DNA from: Albugo candida
Lineage: Eukaryota; Oomycota; Peronosporomycetes; Albuginales; Albuginaceae
Reading direction: 5' to 3'
Length of the DNA: 64,000 nucleotides
Assembly: GCA_905220665.1 (NCBI GenBank)
Contig: CAJNAR010000171.1
Span: 124,001 to 188,000, forward strand
Numbering within the stretch: the first letter of the stretch is position 1; the number at the start of each line of letters is the position of its first letter. Made by a program: the position numbers and the translations under genes. Positions 11,632 to 22,341 of this stretch are shown in pieces. Under the pieces are notes generated by a model. The model searched no databases, was not told where the DNA came from, and was given only the letters and a program-made list of their open reading frames with translations.

Positions 11632-11871
11632 TGTTCTAAGATGGTGTCTGATCTATTGGGATATTGCCAGGTCTCTGGCCGCCTCGGTACTACTTCTGAC
11701 AGGTTTAACTCCATCAGGCGACAGAAGAGGCAGCACGGTGTGAAGTGCCGATATTGTATGAGAAAAAGAGTGGATAAAAAGCAGGTTACTCGTAGGTACG
11801 AGAGTAAAGACCAGTAATATACTTACTCTGCAAAAACATTTCTATGGAGAGCTTCCTAGCGTGTTTAAAAA
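11632..11871 (+). repeat. 3' LTR of Copia element
   Basis: Starts TGTTCTAAGATGG and ends GTGTTTAAAAA, immediately before the GGATG duplication. It is about 18 bp shorter than the 5' LTR because of small deletions (for example around 11,750). Confidence 0.88.
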
Positions 11872-11940
11872 GGATGTTTTCGTAGTGTTCAATCGAGAAA
11901 TATTGGGAATCGTTCCAACGGGCAGTGAAGCATCTGATAA

Positions 11941-12663
11941 CTAGCCTTCCTCCTCGAGCTTGCGTTTGCTACACCGATGTCTTTGTATCGTGCTAGGTAC
12001 AGGAACTTGCCTTCTTACCCGTATCTGCCTGTTTGCAATCGAAGCCAAAATGTTTCTCGTGTTGATGCCATTGGCATGCGGTGCAAAATTCCGTAGCACT
12101 CGATTATGTCGCGTCTCTTGAGGAATCCGTCTTCTTAGTTGACGTCGTACATACTGTTCTTGGCCAGATATGAATCGTACGAAATTGCCACCGTTACAAC
12201 TTCGCTGATGAACGATCCCGAATCCATGAACCTTTGCTGTAGGTTCCGGATGTGTCGTAAGACGCGCCTCGATGTTTCCAAGACGATCTCGAACTGCTTC
12301 AATTCCTCCATCCAGTGTACTCATGATCGTCCTTTGTCCCTGCACAATTCTGTTGACCATGCTTCGTTGAGACTCGATCAGCGAGTCAAGCCTTGTGTTG
12401 ATTCCCAGGCGATCGTTTCGATGCTCCGTCGCCATTCGATCGATAAAGAGATCTTTCTCATTGAGGTTCTTCATCAGATCTTGACTTTGCTTCATCAGAT
12501 CTTGAATTTGCTTCATCAGATCTTGAATTTGCTTCCGCGAACTCTCCTTTTCCTCTTGAACTTGCAGGATGAGTCTCCAGAAGCTATCTTTTTCCTTTTG
12601 TAGTTGCTGAATTTGCTCTCTGAAGATGCCATTCTCAGCGCCGAGGACATCTGCTTCTGTCAT
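11941..12663 (-). CDS. Coiled-coil protein with KilA/BRO-type C-terminus
   Basis: A 240-residue frame from the first in-frame ATG (12,663). Residues 1 to about 90 are a heptad-like coiled coil (EQIQQLQKEKDSFW...) containing three copies of a seven-residue unit (K-Q-I/S-Q-D-L-M). The C-terminal 100 residues are basic and contain FVRFISGQEQYVRRQL and NFAPHANGINTRNIL. The pattern of an RxQ-type motif followed by a PxAxNxxN segment resembles the C-terminal domain of KilA-N/MSV199 (BRO-like) proteins of nucleocytoplasmic large DNA viruses. A KilA-N-like fragment lies upstream on the same strand (13,463-13,684), so this may be the 3' part of a decayed gene. The assignment rests on motif resemblance; the protein could instead be an oomycete-specific family. 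Confidence 0.5.
   Translation of the reverse strand: MTEADVLGAENGIFREQIQQLQKEKDSFWRLILQVQEEKESSRKQIQDLMKQIQDLMKQSQDLMKNLNEKDLFIDRMATEHRNDRLGINTRLDSLIESQRSMVNRIVQGQRTIMSTLDGGIEAVRDRLGNIEARLTTHPEPTAKVHGFGIVHQRSCNGGNFVRFISGQEQYVRRQLRRRIPQETRHNRVLRNFAPHANGINTRNILASIANRQIRVRRQVPVPSTIQRHRCSKRKLEEEG
12469..12531 (-). repeat. Three 21-nt tandem repeats in the coiled-coil frame
   Basis: Units start at 12,469, 12,490 and 12,511 (CTTCATCAGATCTTGAATTT followed by G). The first differs by one base. Each encodes one seven-residue heptad, so copy-number change would lengthen or shorten the coil without breaking the frame. Confidence 0.9.
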
Positions 12664-13462
12664 GGTCAAATGCAGGCTATTTTGTTTTTGAAAAGGGAGA
12701 GAGTGAATAGGATATACAGTGTCTTTTCGTTTAAGTATTATTTGTCGAGCTGGGATGATAGTGTGCAATACTGTACATTAGTAAATACTTGGGCATAGAG
12801 GGCTCCTATAATTTTATCATTATGATACAACTATAATCGAGATAGTATTGACCCGTTATAATCAAAAAAAGAAAAAGAAATGAAGCCCGCGCTTAGTAGC
12901 AAGAACGCAAGAACGACTTCGATTGATTCCTGAGCACGATATGTGACGATAAGAAGCATGATTTAGTAACGAGAATAATATAAGTAATGACCTTCACCAC
13001 GCCTCGCACTCATTCTGTGTGCCGCATTCACTTGTAAGATTCTCAATTGAGAACTCCAAAGTCAGATCCATACCTACCGTTATTGTATTGGCATCATCAC
13101 TTACATTTATTTGTCGAATCCAGTACTGTAGTAGCAAAGCTTGTACACATTGCTTGAGCTTGATACACTTGAAATAACGAATATCAACGGTCTAGAGCTC
13201 AATGCGATCGAGCTATATTGCAGAGTAAAAAAAATCGAATGGCTTCAGCATATAGTGATCTTCACGTTCAGAAATCTTCCCATCTTCTGAAATATTACAC
13301 ATTTTACGGAACAAACAACTAGAGCAACACATGATGCCTTATCTTCATGAAAGGTCCTTATATTCATGTAGAGAAATAGCTCGGGAACAAATTCTGATGA
13401 GAATGAAGCCATGCAGTAGTTCAAGTAAAGTCACGGAGCAAGATTGAATCACAATACTTCAG

Positions 13463-13684
13463 TTAGGCTATAGTCACTGAGTCTCTAGACCTAGGAAAGG
13501 TTGACGGTTTGATGTAGACGCCAAGATTGATATTTTCCTGATAGGTGCAGCTCTTGGATGTCATGTTTTCGAAACCAAGTCTGTGCATAACATTAAGGGA
13601 TATGTCGGATATGCAAATTAAAGGAATTGTGAAGTGGACGAATGGCGAATGGTAACATCCTGTTCCAACAGAGCAATCATTCAC
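13463..13684 (-). pseudogene. KilA-N-like fragment
   Basis: A 73-codon frame whose central part (GTGCYHSPFVHFTIP then SDISLNVMHRLGF) follows the KilA-N pattern G-T-Y-V-H-P...I-A-x-W-x-S...A-x-x-V. KilA-N is a small DNA-binding domain common in large DNA viruses and phages. The fragment lies upstream, on the same strand, of the coiled-coil frame at 11,941-12,663, the order expected for a KilA-N/coil/C-terminal protein. The 800 bp between them hold no open frame, so the gene would be broken or spliced. Resemblance only. Confidence 0.3.
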
Positions 13685-14248
13685 AAACTATGACGGATAA
13701 AGAAGCGTGCGGCTGTCTTCTTATTATGTCTACATCAAAGCGATTCATTCATGAAATGTGAACCAGTATCGAATAGACGAAGCGGTGCAAGGTGGCTCAA
13801 TCAGCCTCGCCATTAATCAATAGGGTTCAATTCAAGGCACTGGAAAGGATGGAGAGATATCCAGAAAAGGCTCCCCTTTTGGACCATGGAAGGAAAATAT
13901 CTCTTCGGGAAATACTTTTCATAATGGTGGAAGTGAAGAAGACCAAAAGCAAATCTAATGTGTTGGCGCGCATAGCTCATGATATACGTATGTCTCTGAG
14001 CTGATCGTTTGAATATTATCATGACTTTTAAGAAAACGTACCGGCTCCTGTTTTCAGATTGCTTGAGGTGAGAAGTATTTCGATGGGACAGCTGCGAAGG
14101 CAGAAAGGAAAAAAAGCAACCGTGGGGATGATGGACATCACTTCATTGTGTGCTGAGGAGGTTCAGAAAATCAGAATCCTGTACATACCCCAGCCAGACC
14201 GGATATAGTCGAGAGAAGAAACTTTCGTATAACACAATGATTGCAATT

Positions 14249-14449
14249 CTAGTACGTTAGCTCCCGGATGGACAAAAGCATTCTATGCGTAGGATTTTCA
14301 CACATTCCTAATCGATCATTCGGTGCAAAATTGCTCTTCGATCGATGAAGAAGTACTTCCGTTGAATCCGCTTCTGTATGATGTTTCTTTTGTCTTAGTT
14401 CTTCGTTCTGCTTCTCGAGGTCGTCTTCTTGTTGAAAGACGATGCTCAA
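14249..14449 (-). pseudogene. Second, truncated copy of the coiled-coil/C-terminal module
   Basis: A 66-codon frame with a coiled-coil start (QQEDDLEKQNEELRQKK) and then KSNFAPNDRLGM...MLLSIREL. That can be laid over NFAPHANGINTRNILASI of the frame at 11,941-12,663. It has no ATG start and ends soon after the motif. It looks like a diverged paralog remnant; a direct alignment would settle it. Confidence 0.3.
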
Positions 14450-15239
14450 GAAATCTACTCCAAAAGGAGCAAATTTAAAAGGACAAGATATGTAAACAGG
14501 TCGAAGTACTTCAACAAGAAAAAGTTATAAAGGGCAGGATATCTGCTTCGATTTAGGTACTCAAACAAGAGCAGTCAAATATATGTATAGTGCGTCTTAG
14601 CTGAGCAATAATATTTAGTGTGTTGCATGGTACAAAAGTCAGTCCTGACATAACTTGAAACTCCTCGAATTAGCCTATACAGGCAATTTCTTCATCATAA
14701 GTTTAAATGACGGTTTTAGCAACAGCAGACTATTAGATCAGAATCATAAACCAGTCAATCACATATGTGCTCTTCGTTTCGTTGCCAAGAAATTAACTAT
14801 TTAGTCCAAGCAAAACGCGATATTACACAACAATGTAGCATACATTCGTAATTACACAATCATGTGAGCGTTCTGGAAAACCATTCATTTTCGCTTTTGC
14901 GGTTTTGTTGACACCCCGATGATTATGAATACAGGCACACTGTGACTCACAGTGCTGATAAGATGATGTATGCTTTATTCGCTAGACAGTATATGAAGGG
15001 ATTATAAGACAATATACAAAACTGCAAGCGTCGTGTGAGGTTGCACAGTGTAGTGATATGAACGCATTAAGCTTTCAATTATAAATACAAAACAGTTTCC
15101 TAACGTTATCTCATTCAACCAAATCGAATCATGCCTTCATCACAGGCCCTCGCACACCTTACTCTATTCTTCAATACATTTGTGTGACTGGGAGCGAACG
15201 GCGTCTATCGCTTTCGTATGAGCTTCAGTTTTGATTGAT
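14450..15239. other. Unassigned intergenic stretch
   Basis: AT-rich DNA without a recognisable gene or repeat. The end nearest 15,239 is presumably the 3' flank of the RPC8 gene. Confidence 0.5.
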
Positions 15240-16045
15240 TTAACTTGCTTCTATCCACCACGACGTCAATCCAAGTCCATCTTCATCAATCGTTCCCTAG
15301 TTCATCATACAAACATGTGATGGTGAAACTTGTAGAATGCTTTAGCATTCTTACGAGAATTTGCATCGCTGACGGCGTGGGGTCACTATCAGACAGATCA
15401 ACACTTGATAAACGTCTTCTTTTGTCATCTAAATTGCCCCTCTTGAGAGACACTTTGTCGTTTTTTTCAGTTGACTCCGATGTTGTAGCTTGCATTCCTT
15501 TCGCTGTTTTATGAACTTGTGTGAAGTTGACATTGGTAACACGGAATCTTATCTCCTCGTTCAGATCCATGTGAAATTTCTCCGCACTATCTGTAAATGT
15601 CCACACCCAGAGCCTTTCGTAGGTGTCACTAACATATACAAATATGAATCGCTTTGTAAACAAAATTAATCGAGAGGATACATTACAAATGGGAAGGAGT
15701 TTGAAGAGCATACGACGGGATCAATATATCCTGCATGAATTCCATGGTAATGCGAATATGATTCTCATTACAGCTTAGAATTTTTCCTTTCAGGACTTCA
15801 CCAATGAATGGGCGGAATACTATCATCCTGAACTCCACTTGTGTATGTGAATCTCCTTCCGAGGGATGAATCAGTGCATCGCCAATCGCAATAAAGTCGT
15901 ACACAGATATACACAGGCCAACATCAGCGATTACCTTATTGCAATACTTTCTGTCGATCTCTTCTTTCAGCACTTTTGTATAATCGCCATCAAATAGCAT
16001 CGGGTGGATTGCAATCACATCAGAAATTCGAGTCAAGACAAACAT
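15240..16045 (-). CDS. POLR3H: RNA polymerase III subunit RPC8 (Rpb7-like)
   Basis: Three exons: 16045-15687, 15628-15355 and 15296-15240, giving 229 residues (human 204). The protein forms the stalk of RNA polymerase III together with its Rpb4-like partner and helps initiation on tRNA and 5S genes. The start MFVLTRISDVIAI, the block VGLCISVYDF, the HTQVEFRMIVFRPF...GKI segment of the SHS2/OB fold and ILIPSYALQTPSHF are family signatures. Exon 2 has WVWTF and NEEIRFRV. The short last exon supplies the typical end DEDGLGLTSWW, which confirms the second splice. Introns are 58 nt each. A Ser/Lys-rich insertion of about 25 residues before the C-terminus accounts for the extra length. Confidence 0.92.
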
Positions 16046-16177
16046 ACTGTGACAATTAACAAATCATATAACTGTATTCAGCATTATGCATGTGCTTTCA
16101 ACCAATCATAAGGCGTATGGAGCTCCGGACCAAGCACTTCGGTTTACTAACAGCGATGGAAACAGAGTATCATCGAT

Positions 16178-16843
16178 TCAGCAGCTGTAATACGTCTTTC
16201 TTCGCGTGACTTTCTTCGAGTGCTTCTGATTCATTCTATTGATTTGTTTGCCTTCGTACGCTTCAGCGCGCGCTTTATTTCTTTGCTTTTTCATTCGGTG
16301 CCGTCTTGTGCATTTATTAATTTTTCTGGGAGTGTATTGTAGTAGATCTTCGTGCAACTGCTCAAACCGACCTCGGGGTGCTTTTGAACCACCCTCGTTG
16401 TGAGGTCCGGGTTGCCTTGACTGAATATTTTCGATTGTTCGTAATTCTTCTTCGACTTTGCGCATTTGGAGTAGATCACGAGAAGCTGAGTACATCGCGT
16501 CCGCTTTTGCATCTTGAATGATTTTTAGACTAGAGAATGAATTCAGCATATCATTACGCTTATTCGAATTCAGTGCATTTATATTGGGTACTTCATGATT
16601 TATTATTGTCCCACCAATACCAACAGATACACCTTCAGCCGCAGAGAGCGCAGTTTGGCTTCGCGCGAATTTGTCAGAGTCTTCGAAAGTTTTAGATAGC
16701 ATCTCCGAGTGCGAGCTCGCTGCCGTTGTCTCCATGCGATACCTTATGTCCTTCACACTAATTGGATCACAGTAGTCTACATTGCTGTGAAATCTCTCGC
16801 AAATCTCAATAGCCTGATGAGGTGTGACCCACCCTATTATCAA
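16178..16843 (-). CDS. Hypothetical basic protein
   Basis: An open frame of up to 221 codons. The first in-frame ATG is at 16,735 (METTAASSHSEM), but the preceding residues (GWVTPHQAIEICERFHSNVDYC) look coding, and an AG lies just before them, so an unseen upstream exon is possible. The middle is mildly coiled coil (LLQMRKVEEELRTIENIQ). The last 50 residues are strongly basic (KCTRRHRMKKQRNKARAEAY, KKVTRRK), suggesting nucleic-acid binding or nuclear/nucleolar location. I do not recognise a family. It lies head-to-tail with RPC8, 132 bp away. Confidence 0.55.
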   Translation of the reverse strand: MIIGWVTPHQAIEICERFHSNVDYCDPISVKDIRYRMETTAASSHSEMLSKTFEDSDKFARSQTALSAAEGVSVGIGGTIINHEVPNINALNSNKRNDMLNSFSSLKIIQDAKADAMYSASRDLLQMRKVEEELRTIENIQSRQPGPHNEGGSKAPRGRFEQLHEDLLQYTPRKINKCTRRHRMKKQRNKARAEAYEGKQINRMNQKHSKKVTRRKTYYSC

Positions 16844-17390
16844 CGCTTAGTGGCATGATAAGAACGATTCAATTTCCTCTCATTTCGCTTTTGGATTTTG
16901 CTTCAAATCCCAGAGAATTTCTTTAGTTTTTTATTGAACGAAACGCATCTTTCAATGCATGATGTCAAACTGGCTGAAGCACCCAATGATAAGAGACCAC
17001 ATTCGTTCAAAAAGGCTATGATGCTGGCGTGTATTAGTGGCTAGAGTAGATTCCAACGGTCATCACCTAATGATCAGTCTAGCACAATCTGAAGTTTCAT
17101 AAGCAATCACGCTTGAAAGAAGGGTTCCGCGAGCTGTGTTGTTTATGCATCATAGGATTTTCTTTGTTTCTTGTCGTAGACAAAAGAGTATCGAATGTGT
17201 GATCGAGGGAGATAATTTGATTCGCGTCACATTTTACACATTGCGTCTTGACACATCCGCCCGTCCAAATGATTATTGTGGACAGCATGTGAATCCTCTT
17301 ACCGTCAAAGTACGTCAAGTCGAGGTCATGTTGAAGTGGTCACCATGACAAGAAACTCGCCAAAAAATAGATCTAGTTTGTTCTAGAAAC

Positions 17391-17398
17391 AAATCACG
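17391..17398. promoter_or_regulatory. Possible heat-shock element upstream of HSP90
   Basis: TTCTAGAA is a palindromic pair of the nGAAn/nTTCn units bound by heat-shock factor, 171 bp before the HSP90 ATG. Only two units are perfect, so this is suggestive. Confidence 0.35.
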
Positions 17399-17524
17399 TA
17401 CTCTATCAAATCCTTTATTGTCTTGGGAAAGGTAGATAACCGAACTGGTCGCATCTCTCCTTTTCAACTGGAAAATGTGAGAAAACAAGCTGCAGTCTCG
17501 GTCTTGTTCAACTGACAAAAGCAT

Positions 17525-17538
17525 TCATTTTTCAATTC
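17525..17538 (+). promoter_or_regulatory. Oomycete-type initiator/flanking element of HSP90
   Basis: TCATTTTTCAATTC fits the oomycete core promoter consensus TCATTYYNCAWTTT at all but the last base and lies 31 bp before the HSP90 ATG, the usual position. It gives both a likely transcription start and independent support for the oomycete assignment. Confidence 0.6.
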
Positions 17539-17568
17539 CCTGACCTAAATTGACACTAACGCTGAACT

Positions 17569-19674
17569 ATGAGCACTGAGACCGAAACTTTTGCATTCTC
17601 CACGGATATCAATCAACTATTGAGCTTGATTATCAATACGTTCTACTCCAACAAAGACATCTTCTTACGCGAACTGATATCCAATGCGTCCGATGCGCTC
17701 GATAAGATTCGCTATCAATCACTCACTGATCCTTCCGTATTGGACACGGACAAAAATTTGGAGATTAAGATCATTCCCGACAAATCGAATGGAACTTTGG
17801 TCATTCAAGACTCTGGAATCGGCATGACAAAAGCCGATTTGATCAATAATCTTGGAACAATCGCAAAGTCGGGCACCAAAGCATTTATGGAGGCACTACA
17901 GGCTGGAGCCGATATCAGCATGATTGGGCAATTCGGTGTTGGATTCTATTCATCCTACTTGGTTGCTGATAAAGTGGTTGTACATTCGAAGCATAATGAT
18001 GACCAGCAGTATGTATGGGAGTCAGCCGCTGGTGGATCATTCACGGTCAGTGTCGATCACTCGGAGCCGATTCCACGAGGTACAAGAATTGTACTTAGAT
18101 TGAAGGATGATATGCTCGGTTATTTGGAGGAGCGCAAGCTTAAAGATTTAGTAAAAAAGCACTCAGAATTTATTGGATTTCCAATCAAATTATATGTGGA
18201 GAAAACGGAGGAAAAAGAAGTTTCTGATGATGAGGAGGAAGATGAAAAAGTAGACGAAAATACTCCGAAGATTGAAGAGGTGACGGAAGAACAAGATGAA
18301 AAGAAGAAGACAAAAATTATCAAAGAGGTTACACATGAGTGGGCCCATTTGAACAGTATGAAACCAATTTGGATGCGGAAGCCCGAAGAAGTGACGCACG
18401 AGGAGTACGCAGCGTTCTACAAGTCTCTCACGAACGATTGGGAAGAACATGCAGCAGTGAAACATTTCTCAGTTGAAGGGCAGTTGGAGTTCAAAGCATG
18501 TCTTTTCACTCCGAAACGTGCTCCTTTCGATATGTTTGAAGGCGGCCTGAAGAAGAAAATGAACAATATCAAACTCTACGTTCGCCGTGTATTTATTATG
18601 GACAATTGCGAAGAGCTGATGCCAGAGTATCTCTCTTTTGTGAAAGGCGTAGTGGATTCGGAGGATCTACCATTGAATATCTCCAGAGAGACCTTGCAGC
18701 AAAACAAGATTTTACGAGTGATCAGGAAGAACCTTGTTAAGAAGTGCCTGGACATGTTTGAGGAGCTATCGGAGGATCCAGAAAAGTACAAGAGCTTCTA
18801 TGAAGCATTCAGCAAAAACCTAAAGCTTGGTATCCATGAAGACTCGACAAACCGAAACAGACTCGCTAAATTGCTGCGCTACTACTCCACAAAATCAGGA
18901 GAGGAAATGACTTCGCTTCAAGATTACATCTCACGAATGCCTGAGAACCAACCTGGTATCTATTACGTGTCGGGAGAAAGCAGGAAAGCTATCAAAGATT
19001 CCCCTTTCATCGAGAAACTGAAGAAGAAAGGATATGAAGTTTTGTTTCTTGTGGATGCGATAGACGAGTATGCTGTTCAGCAGCTCAAGGAATTTGAGGG
19101 AAAGAAGCTCATATGCGCGACAAAAGAAGGATTGAACATAAATGAAACAGAAGAGGAAAAGAAGGCATTTGAAGAAGCAAAGGCAGCAACAACAGGATTG
19201 TGCACACTGATCAAAGAGATATTGAGCGATAAGATTGAAAAGGTCGAAGTCTCAAACCGTGTCGTGGAATCTCCATGTGTTCTCGTTACAGGTGAATACG
19301 GCTGGTCAGCGAATATGGAGCGGATCATGAAAGCTCAAGCTCTTCGTGATTCTTCAACGGCATCGTACATGACACCAAAGAAAATAATGGAAATCAACCC
19401 AATGAATCCGATCATCAAAGCCCTTCGAGAGAAGGCTGACGTCGACAAGACAGACAAGACTCTAAAAGACTTGATTTGGCTGTTGTACGATACGTCGTTG
19501 CTGACTTCCGGATTCAGCTTGGATGAGCCCAGAACTTTCGCGAATAGAATCCATCGCCTTATCAAGCTTGGATTGAGTATTGACGATGATGATGTTGGAG
19601 TGGACCACGATATGGAAGATCTTCCACCATTGGAAGGCGGTGTGGAGCAAAGCACGATGGAAGAAGTAGATTAG
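17569..19674 (+). CDS. HSP90: Cytosolic heat shock protein 90
   Basis: A single-exon gene of 701 codons, the normal size for cytosolic HSP90. It is the ATP-driven chaperone that matures kinases, receptors and other clients. The N-terminal GHKL ATPase domain shows [26 protein letters not shown] and [17 protein letters not shown] (about residues 32-140). A charged linker rich in E, D and K follows (about 218-260). The middle domain has the conserved Arg of SRETLQQ. The protein ends in MEEVD, the cytosolic signature that docks TPR co-chaperones. There is no signal peptide or KDEL, so this is not the ER or mitochondrial form. The lack of introns is common for inducible heat-shock genes. Confidence 0.98.
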   Translation: MSTETETFAFSTDINQLLSLIINTFYSNKDIFLRELISNASDALDKIRYQSLTDPSVLDTDKNLEIKIIPDKSNGTLVIQDSGIGMTKADLINNLGTIAKSGTKAFMEALQAGADISMIGQFGVGFYSSYLVADKVVVHSKHNDDQQYVWESAAGGSFTVSVDHSEPIPRGTRIVLRLKDDMLGYLEERKLKDLVKKHSEFIGFPIKLYVEKTEEKEVSDDEEEDEKVDENTPKIEEVTEEQDEKKKTKIIKEVTHEWAHLNSMKPIWMRKPEEVTHEEYAAFYKSLTNDWEEHAAVKHFSVEGQLEFKACLFTPKRAPFDMFEGGLKKKMNNIKLYVRRVFIMDNCEELMPEYLSFVKGVVDSEDLPLNISRETLQQNKILRVIRKNLVKKCLDMFEELSEDPEKYKSFYEAFSKNLKLGIHEDSTNRNRLAKLLRYYSTKSGEEMTSLQDYISRMPENQPGIYYVSGESRKAIKDSPFIEKLKKKGYEVLFLVDAIDEYAVQQLKEFEGKKLICATKEGLNINETEEEKKAFEEAKAATTGLCTLIKEILSDKIEKVEVSNRVVESPCVLVTGEYGWSANMERIMKAQALRDSSTASYMTPKKIMEINPMNPIIKALREKADVDKTDKTLKDLIWLLYDTSLLTSGFSLDEPRTFANRIHRLIKLGLSIDDDDVGVDHDMEDLPPLEGGVEQSTMEEVD

Positions 19675-19791
19675 GATCGTTTTTTCTTCTTAATTTTTAT
19701 GTGAATGGTTTTGACCAATTGATTGCTTCATAACTTACAAAGATACGAATTTGTTTCAACGAACATTTTCATTCAAGCTGTCAGAATAAGA

Positions 19792-22147
19792 ATGCTACGA
19801 TTCGCCCTTGCTCATCACGTGTCACTGCGGCCTCTACTCAAAGGTTTGATGCTTTATGTATGATAGGCCCTACTGACGGTCTCCTATTATGTAAAAGGGA
19901 ACACGCTTGTCCAACGACTGTCTGCGGTATCTTTTTCGGGTGATTATTTATCGATTGAGACCAGAGACAATGGAGTTGCTGTCGTACGTCTCGACGATAA
20001 AAAAACAAAAGTGAACACACTTTCAGCTAATATGACGGAAGAGATTGTCAAAATGCTCAAGAGTGTGGAGGAAAACGAAAAGATTAAATCTGTTGTTCTT
20101 ATATCGGGCAAAGTCGGGCCAATGTCACTTTTTCATCATAGATTGTTTATTAACTTTTTCTTGGTAGCCTGGATCGTTTATAGCTGGTGCTGATATTGCA
20201 CAATTGAACGCATGCAAGACCGAAGAAGAAATGAAGGCTCTATCTGTTCAAGGCCAGGAATTCCTTGGACAAATAGCAAACTCCAAAAAGCCATTTGTGG
20301 CAGCAATAAATGGATCATGTTTAGGTGGTGGATTGGAGGTTGCTTTAGCATGTCATTATCGAATCGCTACTCCCAGTAAAAAAACTCAGCTGGGTCTTCC
20401 CGAAGTGATGCTTGGTCTGCTTCCGGGTGCAGGAGGAACTCAACGTTTGCCCCAATTGATTGGATTGCAAGCCTCTCTGGATTTGATGCTTACGGGTAAA
20501 AATGTGCGCCCAGACAAGGCTAAGAAACTTGGACTGGTTGATCAACTTGCAGATCAGTATGCTTTGGAGAATGCAGCAATCAGTGCTGCGGAACAGCTCG
20601 CGTCAGGATCACTGAAACATACAAAGAAGAAGAAAAGTCTACTGAATAAGATTTTAGAAGATACACCAGTGCGATCTATCGTTTTCAAAAAAGCACTCGA
20701 AATGGTTGAGAAGAAAACTGGCGGACATTATCCAGCCCCAAAAAAAATCCTGGAAAGTGTTCAAGCAGGTATCGAGGGAGGCATGAAAAAAGGATTAGAA
20801 GTTGAAGCCAGTAATTTCGGAAAGCTGGGTATGACAAGTGAGGCCAAGGCACTCATGAATATCTTTTTTGGTCAAACCCAACTGAAAAAAAATCGATTTG
20901 GAACGACCGAGAAAAAGGTAAAGACGATCGGGGTCATTGGCGCAGGTTTGATGGGCGCGGGAATCGCTCAAGTATCTGCCATAAAAGACTTTCGTGTGCT
21001 ACTCAAAGATACAAATGCAAAAGCGTCCTCACGTGGGGAAGAAATGATCCGTAAAGAGTTGGAAGAAAAAGTCAAGCGAAGAAGCATGACCACCTACGAG
21101 CGAGACACAACAATGGCTCGTGTATTTGGGTTATCGGATGAAGATGATGTATGGAAAAAGCATATCAAGGATGCTGATTTGATCGTGGAGGCCGTTTTCG
21201 AAGACATGGCTTTAAAGCATCGAGTCATCAGCGGTCTAGAGCCATACTTAAGTGATGACTGCATCATTGCAACCAATACGTCAGCCTTATCCGTTGCTGA
21301 GATTGCACAAGGCAGCAAGCGCCCACAAAATGTACTTGGGATGCACTACTTTTCTCCAGTTCCAAAAATGCCGCTGTTGGAAATCATACTTCACGACAAA
21401 ACCTCACAAGACGTTGCGGCAAGAGCCATGGATGTTGGATTGCGTCAAGGAAAGACATGTATCGTGGTCAAAGATGTGCCGGGCTTCTATGTCAACCGTT
21501 GTCTGGGACCCTACATTGCCGAAACACTCTCTCTTGTTGAAGCTGGCATTCAGCCTGATCATCTGGATAACCTCATCACAAAGTGGGGACTTCCTGTGGG
21601 TCCAATCACACTCGGTGACGAGGTGGGTGTCGATGTCAGCGCACATGTGAACCATACACTCAGTAAAGCTCTTGGAGTTCGAATGCGGGGCGGTGATCCC
21701 AAGATATTCGAGGATTTGGTCGCAAATCAAATGCTCGGTAAAAAGACCGGACAGGGATTTTACATTCAGCCGAAAAACAAGAAGGAAAAAAAACGACTGA
21801 ATCCCAAAGCGATGGAAATTTTAAAGAAATACCAGAAATCGAATCTTCAGATTTCAGACGACGATGTGGTCAATCGCCTCATCGGTCGATTTATCAATGA
21901 GGCTATTTTATGTGTGCAAGATGAGATAATTGCTTCGCCTACGGAAGGAGACATTGGAGCTGTTTTTGGAATAGGATTCCCGCCATTCCTTGGTGGTCCC
22001 TTCCGTTACGTCGACAAAATAGGCAGCGCGAATTTTTGTCAAATGATGCAACGATTTGCATCAAATTATGGAGAACAATTTAAACCAGCACCGCTTCTCC
22101 AAGATATGGCCAAAAACAATAAGAAATTCCACGGAGCTGAGTCCTAA
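19792..22147 (+). CDS. HADHA: Mitochondrial trifunctional enzyme subunit alpha
   Basis: Three exons: 19792-19843, 19898-20112 and 20168-22147, giving 748 residues. It catalyses the enoyl-CoA hydratase and 3-hydroxyacyl-CoA dehydrogenase steps of mitochondrial beta-oxidation. The first exon encodes a start like a mitochondrial presequence (MLRFALAHHVSLRPLLK). The hydratase part shows GADIAQL, GSCLGGGLEVALACHYRIA (oxyanion hole) and GLLPGAGGTQRLP. The dehydrogenase part has the NAD-binding GVIGAGLMGAGIAQ and HYFSPVPKMPLLEII. Introns are 54 and 55 nt; the second falls inside SGK|PGSFIAGAD, which fixes the splice. The start lies only 117 bp after the HSP90 stop. The length and order match the animal alpha subunit (763 residues), which works in complex with a thiolase subunit not present here. 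Confidence 0.95.
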
Positions 22148-22341
22148 AGTGATTGTCGTAGTGAAATTCGTAATGGAAGGAACTTCGTGTTGTGTTAATT
22201 TTATGTCGTACCACATGATTTAAGGGATCATCCCGGTGTGATGGGGGTATTACTCCATTTGCGATCTGGTGGTTTTCTAGATCGTACTTAGCAATTGTCA
22301 CTGTGGAAGAATTAAAAAGTCTCCCCACTGAGAAAGCGAAC

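Larger units (their letters stand above)
6704..11871 (+). mobile_element. Full-length, inactivated Ty1/Copia retrotransposon
   Basis: A 5.17-kb LTR element. The LTRs are 6704-6961 (258 bp) and 11632-11871 (240 bp). They are clearly homologous but carry many substitutions and small indels, so the insertion is old. A 5-bp target duplication GGATG flanks it (6699-6703 and 11872-11876). A purine tract (AGGGGAGGAG) abuts the 3' LTR. Inside, the order gag, zinc knuckle, protease, integrase, reverse transcriptase, RNase H identifies Copia; Gypsy would place integrase last. Every domain is cut by stops or frameshifts, so the copy cannot move on its own. Confidence 0.9.

Noticed and set aside
13792..14004. 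70-codon frame MAQSASPLINRV...
   Set aside because: Short, no domain and no neighbour support; cannot be told from chance.
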